Positions 43,992 through 52,441 of a stretch of DNA of 64,000 nt are shown here, one piece after another. A program made the position numbers and the translations under genes. Each line of letters starts with the position of its first letter. Position 1 is the stretch's first letter. The stretch is from Pseudomonas nitroreducens (GTDB lineage: Bacteria; Pseudomonadota; Gammaproteobacteria; Pseudomonadales; Pseudomonadaceae): positions 220,397 to 284,396 of the forward strand of contig NZ_JALJXP010000010.1 in NCBI RefSeq assembly GCF_024170165.1, given 5' to 3'. The notes under the pieces are model-generated. The model was not told the DNA's origin and did no database searches. It was given only the letters and a program-made list of their open reading frames with translations.

Positions 43992-44594
43992 ATGTCTGCT
44001 CTGGAAATCATCGCGGTGATCGTCAACGTGCTCGGCGTCTGGCTCACCGCCCGGCGCATCCGCTGGTGCTGGCCGGTGAACGTGGTCGCGGTACTGCTCT
44101 ACGCGTGGATCTTCTTCAGCGTGAAGCTCTACTCCGACATGCTCCTGCAACTGGTCTTCGTGGTACTGCAGTTCTACGGCTGGTGGCAATGGAGCCAAGG
44201 CAGCAGCGACCACGGTAAGGTCCGCGTCGAGCGTCTGCCGCTCTCTACAGCCATCTCCAGCTGCCTGGCCGGCGCCGCCGGCGCCCTCGCCCTGGGCTGG
44301 GCGATGCACACCCACACCGACGCCGCCCTGCCCTGGCTCGACGCCGCGCTCAGCGCCTTCAGCCTGGTGGCGAGCTTCTGGGCCGCACGCAAGTACGTCG
44401 CCAGCTGGTGGCTGTGGATCCTCCTCGACGTGGTCTACACCGGGGTATTCCTCTACAAGGCGCTCTACCTCACCGCCGGGCTCTACGCCGGCTTCATCGT
44501 GCTGGCGATCTACGGCCTGCTGGCCTGGCGGCGCGAGCTGCACGACGACACGGGCGGGTATCCCGGCGCAGCAGCGAACTGGAAAAACGGCTGA
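43992..44594 (+). CDS. pnuC: PnuC-family vitamin/nucleoside transporter
   Basis: The 200-residue inner membrane protein has six to seven hydrophobic helices and the family motifs WCWPVNVVAVLLYAWIFF, FYGWWQW (WxxW substrate cage) and WWLWILLDVVYTGVFLYK. PnuC proteins move nicotinamide riboside, or in relatives thiamine or riboflavin, by facilitated diffusion and trap it by phosphorylation inside. The kinase gene just upstream fits that scheme. GAGGAAA precedes the ATG. The substrate cannot be fixed from sequence alone. Confidence 0.88.
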   Translation: MSALEIIAVIVNVLGVWLTARRIRWCWPVNVVAVLLYAWIFFSVKLYSDMLLQLVFVVLQFYGWWQWSQGSSDHGKVRVERLPLSTAISSCLAGAAGALALGWAMHTHTDAALPWLDAALSAFSLVASFWAARKYVASWWLWILLDVVYTGVFLYKALYLTAGLYAGFIVLAIYGLLAWRRELHDDTGGYPGAAANWKNG

Positions 44595-44652
44595 CGCCAC
44601 AGCGGGCAGGCAGTTAGCATCCAGGGTTCAACCCACAAGGTGAGAACTCGAG

Positions 44653-45489
44653 ATGGCGAACGATACCTACACTCCCCCCCGCGTCTGGACCTGGGACAAG
44701 AGCAACGGCGGCGCCTTCGCCAGCATCAACCGGCCCATCGCCGGCCCGACCCAGGACAAGCAGCTGCCGCGCGGCAAGCACCCGCTGCAGCTGTATTCGC
44801 TGGCCACGCCCAACGGCGTGAAGGTCACCATCCTGCTCGAGGAGCTGCTGGAACTGGGCGTCACCGAGGCCGAGTACGACGCCTGGCCGATCAGGATCAG
44901 CGACGGCGACCAGTTCGGCAGCGGTTTCGTCGAGATCAACCCGAACTCGAAGATCCCGGCCCTGCTGGATACCGGCGTGAAGCCGGAGCTGCGCATCTTC
45001 GAATCCGGCTCGATCCTGGTGTACCTCGCGGAGAAATTCGGCCACTTCCTGCCCAGGGACCTGGCCAAGCGCACCGAGACGCTGAACTGGCTGTTCTGGC
45101 AGATGGGCAGCGCGCCCTTCCTCGGCGGCGGCTTCGGTCATTTCTACGCCTACGCGCCGGAGAAGTACGAGTACCCGATCAACCGCTACGCCATGGAGGT
45201 CAAGCGCCAGCTCGACGTACTCGACCGCCAGCTCGCGGAAAACCGCTACATCGCCGGCGACGAGTACAGCATCGCCGACATGGCGATCTGGCCCTGGTAC
45301 GGCGCGCTGCTGAACAACCAGGTGTATGAGGCGGCTGAGTTCCTCGACGTGGAGAGCTACACCCATGTGCGCCGCTGGACCGACGAGATCGCCGCGCGCC
45401 CGGCGGTGCAGCGTGGCCGCCGGGTCAACCGCACCTGGGGCGATGACGCCTTGCCGGAGCGGCACAGCGCCGAAGACTTCACGCGCTGA
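44653..45489 (+). CDS. yghU: Glutathione transferase family, YghU-like disulfide-bond oxidoreductase
   Basis: The 278-residue cytoplasmic protein has a thioredoxin-like N-domain (LYSLATPNGVKVTILLEEL; FVEINPNSKIPALLD; RIFESGSILVYLAEKFG with the glutathione-binding Glu-Ser) and an all-helical C-domain (SIADMAIWPWYG). The long N-terminal extension (TPPRVWTWDKSNGGAFASIN) is characteristic of YghU, which binds two glutathiones and reduces disulfides and hydroperoxides. It is 58 nt after pnuC but has AAGGTGAG and probably its own promoter. A strong terminator follows at 45616. Confidence 0.93.
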   Translation: MANDTYTPPRVWTWDKSNGGAFASINRPIAGPTQDKQLPRGKHPLQLYSLATPNGVKVTILLEELLELGVTEAEYDAWPIRISDGDQFGSGFVEINPNSKIPALLDTGVKPELRIFESGSILVYLAEKFGHFLPRDLAKRTETLNWLFWQMGSAPFLGGGFGHFYAYAPEKYEYPINRYAMEVKRQLDVLDRQLAENRYIAGDEYSIADMAIWPWYGALLNNQVYEAAEFLDVESYTHVRRWTDEIAARPAVQRGRRVNRTWGDDALPERHSAEDFTR

Positions 45490-45577
45490 GCTTCATCCGT
45501 AACGTCGGCCCTGCCGACGGATCGCGGGCATGGGCTAGGCGCCCCCGCCCGTCCTACAGGGGAAACCCTGCGTTGGG

Positions 45578-45604
45578 CGGTTCGCGAGCAAGCTCGCTCC
45601 TACG
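45578..45604. repeat. Partial TAGGAGCGAGCTTGCTCGCGA-type element
   Basis: A palindromic core GCGAGCAAGCTCGC followed by TCCTACG resembles one half of the common Pseudomonas intergenic repeat family. Only one arm is present. Confidence 0.4.
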
Positions 45605-45615
45605 AAAAGCACAAG

Positions 45616-45646
45616 AACCGGAGCCTCGCAGGAGGCTCCGGTTTTT
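45616..45646. terminator. Terminator between yghU and ycaC genes
   Basis: A 12-bp perfect stem (AACCGGAGCCTC / GAGGCTCCGGTT) with a 4-nt loop is followed by TTT on the plus strand (five T in all) and flanked by CTTGTG on the other. It sits between convergent genes and can serve both. Confidence 0.88.
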
Positions 45647-45661
45647 CATTTCAGCAGTCTT

Positions 45662-46291
45662 TTACTTGCCAGCCGTCAGGGTGCTGTAGGCAGTGATCAG
45701 GTTGCGGTAGTCCGGGATGTGATTGGAGCACAGCGCCGCCAGCCCTTCGATATCGTTGCGCCAGTCGCGGTGCAGCTCACAGGCCACGCCGAACCAGGTC
45801 ATCAGCTGCGCACCGGCCGCTTCCATCCGACGCCAGGCGGCGTCGCGGGTCATCTCGTTGAAGGTGCCGGAAGCATCCGCCACCACGAACACATCGAAGC
45901 CTTCCGCCAGGGCCGACAGCGCCGGGAACGCCACGCAGACCTCGGTCACCACGCCGGCGATGATCAGCTGTTTCTTGCCGGTGGCCTTCACCGCTTTCAC
46001 GAAATCCTCGTTGTCCCAGGCGTTGATCTGGCCGGGGCGGGCGATGTACGGGGCGTCCGGGAACTGCGCCTTCAGCTCGGGAACCAGCGGGCCGTTGGGG
46101 CCGGTTTCGAAGCTGGTGGTGAGGATGGTCGGCAGGTTGAAGAACTTCGCCAGGTCGCCCAGCGCCAGCACGTTGTTCTTGAACTTGTCCGGATCGATGT
46201 CGCGGACCAGCGAGAGCAGGCCGGCCTGGTGATCGACCAGCAGTACGGCGGCGTTGTCTTTGTCCAGGCGGTTGTAGGTGGGGTTGGCCAT
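45662..46291 (-). CDS. ycaC: Isochorismatase-family hydrolase (YcaC-like)
   Basis: The 209-residue cysteine hydrolase has the catalytic triad of the family: Asp in LLVDHQAGLL (near residue 19), Lys in AVKATGKKQLII (near 84) and the nucleophile Cys in GVVTEVCVAFPAL (near 118). Length and sequence match YcaC, a ring-forming amidohydrolase whose natural substrate is not established. GAGGA precedes the ATG. A short AraC-type regulator gene lies 186 bp upstream in the same direction. Confidence 0.92.
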   Translation of the reverse strand: MANPTYNRLDKDNAAVLLVDHQAGLLSLVRDIDPDKFKNNVLALGDLAKFFNLPTILTTSFETGPNGPLVPELKAQFPDAPYIARPGQINAWDNEDFVKAVKATGKKQLIIAGVVTEVCVAFPALSALAEGFDVFVVADASGTFNEMTRDAAWRRMEAAGAQLMTWFGVACELHRDWRNDIEGLAALCSNHIPDYRNLITAYSTLTAGK

Positions 46292-46477
46292 GGTGAAATC
46301 CTCGATTTGCTTTCAGTGGGTACCGGCTGGGCCGGAAGGTTTTGGATTCGGTTGCAGTGGGTCACTGCCTGGAACAAAGATTAAATTCGACACCCTTGAC
46401 GCACCAGACCGCAAAAATCGCCTCTAGCGTTCCATTAAAAGAACGAACAGCCGCAAAGGCGCGACCGGGTGATCGGG

Positions 46478-46888
46478 CTAACCCGCGTGTCGCCAGGTGG
46501 ATTCGCGCACCCCATCGAAGAAGCGTCGCTGCCAGCTCAGCGGCGTGACACCTTCGATGCGGTAGAAGATCCGGCAGAAATGCGCCTGGTCGCAGAAGCC
46601 GCATTGCAGGCCGATCTCCGCCAGCGGGAAGGTCGATTCGCGCATCAGTTGCTTGGCCTTCTCCACCCGCTGGACTCGCATCCAGGCCTGGGGCGAATGC
46701 CCGGTGGTGACCTTGAACTTGCGGGTGAAATCGCTGCGCGACAGCGCACAGGCGGCAGCCAGGTCGCTGACCGTGATGCCGCTGTCCAGATGCTTGAGCA
46801 GCAGCGCCTGGGCACGCTCCTTCTGCCAGGGGGCCAGGTCGCGCTTGGGGGCGTCCACTGGAATCTGGCTGATGAGTCTCTGAAGCAT
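46478..46888 (-). CDS. Short AraC-type regulator (DNA-binding domain only)
   Basis: The 136-residue protein is nearly all a two-part AraC helix-turn-helix (LDSGITVSDLAAACALSRSDFTRKFK; FPLAEIGLQCGFCDQAHFCRIFYRIEGVTPLSWQRRFF), with only about 30 residues before it and no ligand domain. GGGAGGG precedes ATG 46888. Short AraC proteins of this type often sit beside ycaC-like genes; control of the downstream hydrolase gene is likely but inferred. It is divergent from the large regulator at 47350. Confidence 0.9.
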   Translation of the reverse strand: MLQRLISQIPVDAPKRDLAPWQKERAQALLLKHLDSGITVSDLAAACALSRSDFTRKFKVTTGHSPQAWMRVQRVEKAKQLMRESTFPLAEIGLQCGFCDQAHFCRIFYRIEGVTPLSWQRRFFDGVRESTWRHAG

Positions 46889-47349
46889 GCTGGTCCCTCC
46901 CCTGCGGTCTGCGAACCATTCTTGGTGGGCGCAGGGGTAGCGGCGAGTTAAAGCTGGTTAAACCGCATTAATCCGCCGCAGAACAAAAGCGGCGGCTCGA
47001 CGGCAGAGAGCAACGGTTCTCTGGGCCCGCACAGCCGCCCGCCAACACCACACAAGTGCCAGCAACCGGCCGCCATGCCTTGCACGGCGGGGCTTGCAGC
47101 ACAAGGACCGGTGACAGCGGGCACCCTGCCAGCCAGCGCCGAAGTGGGCCGGGCGTTAATCGTTATTAAGCCCGCAGGCAAAACGCCACGCCTGGCGCAG
47201 GATGGCTCAACGCTGAGCCGTCGTTTACCCTGACTGCGGTTCACGAAAGAATGGCCAATCGACCGGAGAGTCGATGGACCTGTGCCACCGGGCTGACGCC
47301 AGGACTGGCGCGCAATCTGCCCCCAGCGTGCGAAAGCGACTACCAGACG
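46889..47349. other. 461-bp divergent region, araC-type / winged-helix regulator
   Basis: No gene is evident. An AT-rich palindrome TTAAT-CGTT-ATTAA lies at 47156-47169 and a related TTAAACCGCATTAAT at about 46957-46971; both stand out from GC-rich surroundings and could be regulator sites. An in-frame ATG at 47251 would extend the downstream gene by 33 residues. Confidence 0.4.
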
Positions 47350-50145
47350 ATGACTCCCGATGCCGTGGCCACGGTCGAAACCGTGCTTCATTTCGGCCCC
47401 TACCAGATCTACCCCGCATCCCGCGTGATCCTCGAGGCCGGCCGCCCGCTGCGCCTGGGGCAACGCGCGCTGGACATCCTGCTGGCGCTGCTGGAACGTG
47501 CCGGCCAGGTGGTCAGCAAGCGCGAGCTGCTGGCCCGTGCCTGGCCCGGACAGGACATCGACGAAGGCAACCTGCGGGTCCACATGACTGCCCTGCGCAA
47601 GGCGCTGGGAGACGGCCAGAACGGTCGGCGCTTCATCGTCACCATCGCGCTGCGCGGCTACAGCTTCGTCGAGCCGCTGACGGCTTCGGCGCAGGCGATG
47701 CCCGCCCCCGATGACGGCCAGTCGGCGGACCACAACCTGCCGCCCCGGCGCAATCGCCTGCTGGGCCGCGAGGCCGAGCTGGAGCGTCTGGTCAGCGAGC
47801 TGCCGCGACGTCGCTGCGTCAGCCTGGTGGGCTGTGGCGGCATCGGCAAGACCAGCCTTGCCCTGCAGGCCGCCGAGCGTTTCATCGGCCAGTATCCCCA
47901 CGGCATCCGCATGCTCGACCTCACCCCGTTGCAGGACGCACGGCCGCTGAACAGCACCCTCGCCAGCGCGCTGGGCATTCCGGGGCTGGCCGGCGAATCG
48001 CTGGAGCGGCTCTGCAGCCAGGTCGCCGACCGGCATATGCTGCTGCTCATCGACAACTGCGAGCACCTGATCGAAGCGGCCGCGCACCTGGTCGAGTGCC
48101 TGCTGCGCCACGCGCCGCAGATCCACATCCTCGCCACCAGCCGCGAAAGCCTGCGCGCCACCGGCGAATACATCCTGCCGCTACGGCCGCTCGGCTGCCC
48201 GCCGGTGCAGGTCGGCAGCATCGAGGACGCCCTCGCCTACCCCGCCGTCGCGCTGCTCATCGAGCGGACCCGGGAGACCCACGAAGACTTCGAGTTCCGC
48301 CCCGCAGACCTGCCCCGCGTCAGTGAAATCTGCCGGCGCCTGGAGGGCATTCCGCTGGCGCTGGAACTGGCCGCCGGCCATCTGGGCCAGGCCGATGGCA
48401 GCATCGACGCGCTATTGCAGGACGGCTACCTGGACCTGCCGCTGCAGTCCGAGGAATCGCCCAGCCGCCACGAACACCTGCGCGCGATGCTCGACTGGAG
48501 CTACACGCTGCTGCGCCCCGCGGAGCAATCCTGCCTGCGGCGCCTGAGCGTGTTCCGCGGCGGCTTCACCCTGGACTCCATCGCCGCCGTCCTTGGCCAG
48601 CCGGCGGACCTGGGCGCGGCCTTCGTGCTGGTGAACCAGCTGACCGCCAAATCGCTGCTGACCACCGAGATTCGCCGCGACGAAGTCACCTACCGGCTGC
48701 TCGAACCGACCCGCCTGCACGCGCTGGAGAAACTCCAGGCCGCTGGCGAACTGCACGAGGCCCGCGAACGCCATCTGCAGCTGTGCCAGGACGCGATGCA
48801 GGCTGCGCAGAACGAATGGGAAAGGTCCGCCTCACTGGGCTGGCTCGAGCAACATTCGCCGTGGCTCGCGGAGGTTCGCGCCGCCCTCGACTGGGGCCTG
48901 CATGCGGAAGTCCGGCACACCCGGGCAATCCACCTCGCGGCCTGCTCGGCGCCGCTGTGGCAGGAACTGTCGCTGCTCCACGAATACGGTCCCTACGTGA
49001 GCGCGGCACTCGGCCTGCTCAGTGCCGAGTCCGCTTCGTCGCTGCAACTGGCCATGCGCCTGGAGCTGGCGCTGGGCAACACGACCTACCACGACGTGCG
49101 CAACAGCCAGGCAGACGAGGCCTTCCAGAACGCCCGCTACCTCGCCCGGCAGATTGGCGACCGCGACGGTGAACTCACCGCGCTGTCTGGCGGCCTGGCC
49201 GTGCTGCTGTGGGCCGGCCAGTACCAGCAGGCCGCCGAGCAGAGCCGGCAATTCGACCGGCTGAGCGACGGCCAGGGTGAGATGCTCGCCACCAGCGCCC
49301 TGCGCCTGAAGGTGCTGGCGCTGCATTATTCGGGCAATCAGGTACGCGCCCAGGCCGTCGGCGATGAAGTGCTGCGGCGACTGGAACAGCAACGTCGGGC
49401 CAACCGTTTTGCCCCTTGTCTGGGCGTGCAGTACGACCAGCAGGTCGCCTCCCTTGCCACCCAGGCGCGCACGCTCTGGTTGCGCGGCTTGCCCGGACAG
49501 GCAGAGCGCATGGCTGCACAGGCCATCGAACTGGCCTGCGAGATCGACCACAGCGCCTCCATCGCCTACAGCCTCGCAGTGGCCGGCTGCGTCATCGCCT
49601 TCTACAACGGCGAGTTCGACAAGGCCCGCAGCCGCGTGCGGCAGATGATCGAGGTTGCCGAGCGTCACCGCGTGCCGTTGTTCAGCGACTGGGCGCGGCA
49701 CTACGCATGGGCCATGCAGCTCGACTCGACCGCTGGCGCCACGGCACCCGCCGTCGGCCTGGTGCGCGACATCGTGCAGACCCTCGGCGGCCGCCCCCTC
49801 CCCGCCGATCAGGCGCAGCTGATGCGCGCCCGCACCGGCGCGGCCGGCTGGTGCGCACCGGAAATCCTGCGCAACGAGGCGGTCGCCCTGCTGGCGCGGG
49901 GCGACCGCGAGTCCCTGCTCGGCGGCGAAACCCTGCTGACCCGTGCCCTGACGCTGGCGCAGGAGCAAGGTGCACTGGCCTGGGAGCTGCGCTCGGCCAC
50001 CTGCCTGGCGGAGCTGTGGAGCGCACAGGGCAAACCGGAAGCTGCGCGGCAACTGCTGGAGCCGGTCTACCGATGCTTCACCGAAGGTTTCGACTCGCCG
50101 GACCAGCGCAGAGCACGGCAATGTCTTGAGGCCTGCGCCCACTGA
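47350..50145 (+). CDS. Winged-helix / NTPase / helical-repeat transcriptional regulator
   Basis: The 931-residue cytoplasmic protein has an OmpR-type winged-helix DNA-binding domain at residues 12-100 (FGPYQIYPASRVI ... LRLGQRALDILLALLERAGQVVSKREL), a STAND-type NTPase domain with the P-loop GCGGIGKTSLALQ near 160 and the Walker-B-like LLLIDNCEHLIEA near 235, then a long alpha-helical TPR-like region to the end. Such regulators use ATP-driven assembly in response to an unknown signal bound by the repeats. ATG 47350 gives the family-typical start directly before the winged helix. It precedes an acetoacetate-decarboxylase-like gene, but that gene has its own MerR-type promoter. Confidence 0.87.
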   Translation: MTPDAVATVETVLHFGPYQIYPASRVILEAGRPLRLGQRALDILLALLERAGQVVSKRELLARAWPGQDIDEGNLRVHMTALRKALGDGQNGRRFIVTIALRGYSFVEPLTASAQAMPAPDDGQSADHNLPPRRNRLLGREAELERLVSELPRRRCVSLVGCGGIGKTSLALQAAERFIGQYPHGIRMLDLTPLQDARPLNSTLASALGIPGLAGESLERLCSQVADRHMLLLIDNCEHLIEAAAHLVECLLRHAPQIHILATSRESLRATGEYILPLRPLGCPPVQVGSIEDALAYPAVALLIERTRETHEDFEFRPADLPRVSEICRRLEGIPLALELAAGHLGQADGSIDALLQDGYLDLPLQSEESPSRHEHLRAMLDWSYTLLRPAEQSCLRRLSVFRGGFTLDSIAAVLGQPADLGAAFVLVNQLTAKSLLTTEIRRDEVTYRLLEPTRLHALEKLQAAGELHEARERHLQLCQDAMQAAQNEWERSASLGWLEQHSPWLAEVRAALDWGLHAEVRHTRAIHLAACSAPLWQELSLLHEYGPYVSAALGLLSAESASSLQLAMRLELALGNTTYHDVRNSQADEAFQNARYLARQIGDRDGELTALSGGLAVLLWAGQYQQAAEQSRQFDRLSDGQGEMLATSALRLKVLALHYSGNQVRAQAVGDEVLRRLEQQRRANRFAPCLGVQYDQQVASLATQARTLWLRGLPGQAERMAAQAIELACEIDHSASIAYSLAVAGCVIAFYNGEFDKARSRVRQMIEVAERHRVPLFSDWARHYAWAMQLDSTAGATAPAVGLVRDIVQTLGGRPLPADQAQLMRARTGAAGWCAPEILRNEAVALLARGDRESLLGGETLLTRALTLAQEQGALAWELRSATCLAELWSAQGKPEAARQLLEPVYRCFTEGFDSPDQRRARQCLEACAH

Positions 50146-50160
50146 CGACGCGCCGCACCC

Positions 50161-50208
50161 TGTAGGAGCGCGCCATGCGCACGATCGCGGGCATGGCCCG
50201 CTCCTACA
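50161..50208. repeat. Inverted repeat (TGTAGGAGCG class), possible terminator
   Basis: Arms TGTAGGAGCGCGCCATGC and GCATGGCCCGCTCCTACA flank a 12-nt centre, 16 nt after the regulator gene. It is of the common Pseudomonas intergenic repeat class and may stop transcription. Confidence 0.7.
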
Positions 50209-50295
50209 ATGGGACGTCCATGCCAGCCGGGGAAGCAGACGCGAGCATCTGTCAGTGCCCCCGATACACAACCCATCGGCCCCACACCAACCCGC

Positions 50296-50326
50296 TTGAC
50301 ATTAAAGTTAACTTTAAACTTAGGGT
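50296..50326 (+). promoter_or_regulatory. MerR-family-type promoter with 19-bp spacer and perfect palindrome
   Basis: A perfect -35 (TTGACA, 50296-50301) is followed by exactly 19 nt and TAGGGT (50321-50326). The spacer contains a 16-bp perfect palindrome, TTAAAGTTAACTTTAA, at 50302-50317. Overlong 19-bp spacers filled by a dyad are the signature of promoters activated by MerR-family proteins; SoxR sites have the same GTTAAC centre. It lies 68 nt before the decarboxylase-like gene. No merR gene is adjacent. Confidence 0.7.
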
Positions 50327-50393
50327 GAACCCATCCGCCTCCCGGCTCTCACGCCGGGCGGCTTCCCACAGGGTCTACCAGAAGGTCAAGCAG

Positions 50394-51293
50394 ATGAAGG
50401 CGCGGTTCAAGGCAGTGGAGTTCGGCACCCAGAGCGTTGAAGTGATCGAGGGCGGCTATTACGACCGCTACCGGATGAACCCGGACCTGAACGAGGTGGC
50501 GAAGGACCCCGCCGCCGGCAACATCGACTACTTCCGGCGCTTTCCCAAGCAGATGGTCGCCTCGCGCGTCGGGCCGACCTGGGCGCCGAACTTCTACTAC
50601 CGCACCAGCAGCATCCAGTTGCTGTTCCTGGCGCCGATCGAGCGCCTGCGTGCGACGCTGCCTGCACCACTGGAACCGCTGCGTGCCCTGCCCGGCCAGG
50701 GACTGGTGGCACTGACCTTCTTCTCCTACTCGGTGTGCGACAACGACCCGTACGATGAAGTCTCGGTCGCCATCGTCATTCGCCGTCCAGGCGCCAGGGG
50801 CAGCCATGCCCTGGAACTACTCGACGCCGTGCGCCGCCGCAGCTTCGTCGCCCATGTGCTGGCCCTGCCGGTCTCCACCGAGATTGCGCGGGTGCGCGGT
50901 GTGCATGGCTACCAGTTGCCGAAATGGCGCACCGGCATCGAGGTGAAGATCGGCAGCGAAGTGTCGGCCAGCATCCAGGGGCCCGACGGCACCGCCGACC
51001 TCGTCCTGCAGGCGCCGCTGCCGGCGCTGCAGATCGCCACCGCGCAATCGCGCCTGGGCACTGCCACCATGGTTCATCAGGTCGATGGGCGCTGGCATCA
51101 GACGCGCGTGCAGAGCAACACCCTGGCCTACGCGCAGAAGCTGCTGCCCGGCAACGTCCGGCTCACCCGCAACGGCGGGCCGCTGAGCCAGTTGCTCGAT
51201 GGGCTGGGCGCGTCGCGCATCCTGCGCCTGGATGTGGTCAAGGACGCGCAGATCGTGCTGCACCTGCCAGCACTGCTGGAGAGCCAGCCCTGA
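50394..51293 (+). CDS. Acetoacetate decarboxylase family protein
   Basis: The 299-residue product matches the acetoacetate-decarboxylase fold: FYYRTSSIQLLFLAPIERL, then GYQLPKWRTGIEV holding the lysine that in true decarboxylases forms the Schiff base, and a beta-rich C-half. Start ATG 50394 has AGAAGG 8 nt upstream; the frame is open further 5' but crosses the MerR-type promoter. Family members decarboxylate acetoacetate or act as aldolase/dehydratase-like enzymes on related keto acids, so the substrate is open. No CoA-transferase gene is nearby. Confidence 0.8.
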   Translation: MKARFKAVEFGTQSVEVIEGGYYDRYRMNPDLNEVAKDPAAGNIDYFRRFPKQMVASRVGPTWAPNFYYRTSSIQLLFLAPIERLRATLPAPLEPLRALPGQGLVALTFFSYSVCDNDPYDEVSVAIVIRRPGARGSHALELLDAVRRRSFVAHVLALPVSTEIARVRGVHGYQLPKWRTGIEVKIGSEVSASIQGPDGTADLVLQAPLPALQIATAQSRLGTATMVHQVDGRWHQTRVQSNTLAYAQKLLPGNVRLTRNGGPLSQLLDGLGASRILRLDVVKDAQIVLHLPALLESQP

Positions 51294-51311
51294 CAGGCGC
51301 AGGCGGGCGCC

Positions 51312-51914
51312 TTACTGCGGCTGGACGCTGACGGCGACGGCGGAGGTCACCCGCATCACCAGTTGACGCCCCACATACTCGGGTTTCATCACCACGTCCG
51401 GGCGGACCTGCACCGTGTGCTGGCTGCCGTCGGCAAATTGCAGGGTGGCGGTGCGCCTGGCGGTGTCCATGGATTTGACCGTGGCGGTGATCTCCACCGT
51501 ATCGGCCGCGAGCATGCCGGGCTTGCTGCCCGGTTGCGCCGTCGCCATCAGCCCGGCAGCGCCACTGCCGCTCTCCTGGCCCGGCTCGCGCAGGTAGACG
51601 ACACGCTCCAGCGTGACGATGGCGCGCACCCGATCACCCACCTTGATCTGCTCGAAGTTGCGCATCTCCGCTGGCGCACGCAGGGTGCGGCTGTTGCCGT
51701 GGTCGTCCTTCAGGGTAACGGTTCGCTCGGTCCGGTCGATGGCAGTGACGCTGGCCTGCATTTCCTCCGTCTCGGTCATCGCACCGCCCGGCACACCCTT
51801 GGCAACCGACTCGGTGCTGTCGTACTGGTAACTCAACTCATCGTTCTTCTCGCTCTGGCAACCGACCAGCACGCCAGCGGCGAGGGACAGGCAGATCCAA
51901 CGGGACACACTCAT
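51312..51914 (-). CDS. Lipoprotein with two internal beta repeats, function unknown
   Basis: The 200-residue product has a lipoprotein signal (MSVSRWICLSLAAGVLVGC) with the lipobox LVGC and Gln after the cysteine, so outer-membrane sorting is likely. The mature part contains two related units: VTAIDRTERTVTLKDDHG (about 57-74) and VKSMDTARRTATLQFADG (about 146-163), each followed by a polar strand. Such units read like small OB/beta-sandwich repeats. AAGGAG lies 7 nt before the ATG. It converges with the decarboxylase-like gene. I do not recognise a named family. Confidence 0.75.
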   Translation of the reverse strand: MSVSRWICLSLAAGVLVGCQSEKNDELSYQYDSTESVAKGVPGGAMTETEEMQASVTAIDRTERTVTLKDDHGNSRTLRAPAEMRNFEQIKVGDRVRAIVTLERVVYLREPGQESGSGAAGLMATAQPGSKPGMLAADTVEITATVKSMDTARRTATLQFADGSQHTVQVRPDVVMKPEYVGRQLVMRVTSAVAVSVQPQ

Positions 51915-52051
51915 CGGGCAACTCCTTGCGTCAGGGGTGTTTGCGTTGTGGTTTTGCCGACAGGAACAGGAGCACGCCTGCCGGTGCTGCCTGGCTGCGT
52001 GGTTTTATCGAGCCTAGCAGCTGCCCGGCGCTTCACCTCGGCATCCGCCAC

Positions 52052-52303
52052 TCAGTACTTGATGTCCCGCGCAGTCTCGCGCCCCTGCTGCTTGGTCTGG
52101 CGTTTGTCCTGGCGGCACTGGGCGTTGTACTTCTGGTCGGCGGCGCGGCAGTCCTGCTTGGTCTGCCGGGCATCCTGGCGGGTTTCCTGGCGCACGTCGC
52201 GCGCCTGGCGACGCTGGTTGCCCTGCTCGGTGGCCCAGGCGGAGCCGGCCGAGGCAACGAGGAAGGTCGCCGCGAGAATGGCGGTGAACAGGGAACGGGA
52301 CAT
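52052..52303 (-). CDS. Small exported Arg/Gln-rich protein
   Basis: The 83-residue product has a clear signal peptide (cleavage near AWA-TEQ, residue 24) and a mature part of about 59 residues built of Q, R, D, K and A in helical heptad-like style (RRQARDVRQETRQDARQTKQ), with two cysteines (DCRAA, AQCRQD) ten residues apart. The upstream AGGAGGTGAT is a near-perfect complement of the 16S tail, so the gene is surely translated well. It sits between a lipoprotein gene and the universal stress gene. Function unknown; a periplasmic chaperone-like or stress peptide is conceivable. Confidence 0.75.
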   Translation of the reverse strand: MSRSLFTAILAATFLVASAGSAWATEQGNQRRQARDVRQETRQDARQTKQDCRAADQKYNAQCRQDKRQTKQQGRETARDIKY

Positions 52304-52441
52304 GGCATCACCTCCTGCCGCGCAGGGATCGGGACTATGCAGTACAGCCGATTTCCCGGGGGCCTGCCGGTGGTGCCGGGTGGTTCGCCGTGCTGTTCGA
52401 CGAAAGGCAATGCCGGCTGCCGCGCTGCCGGCGGAACCGCC

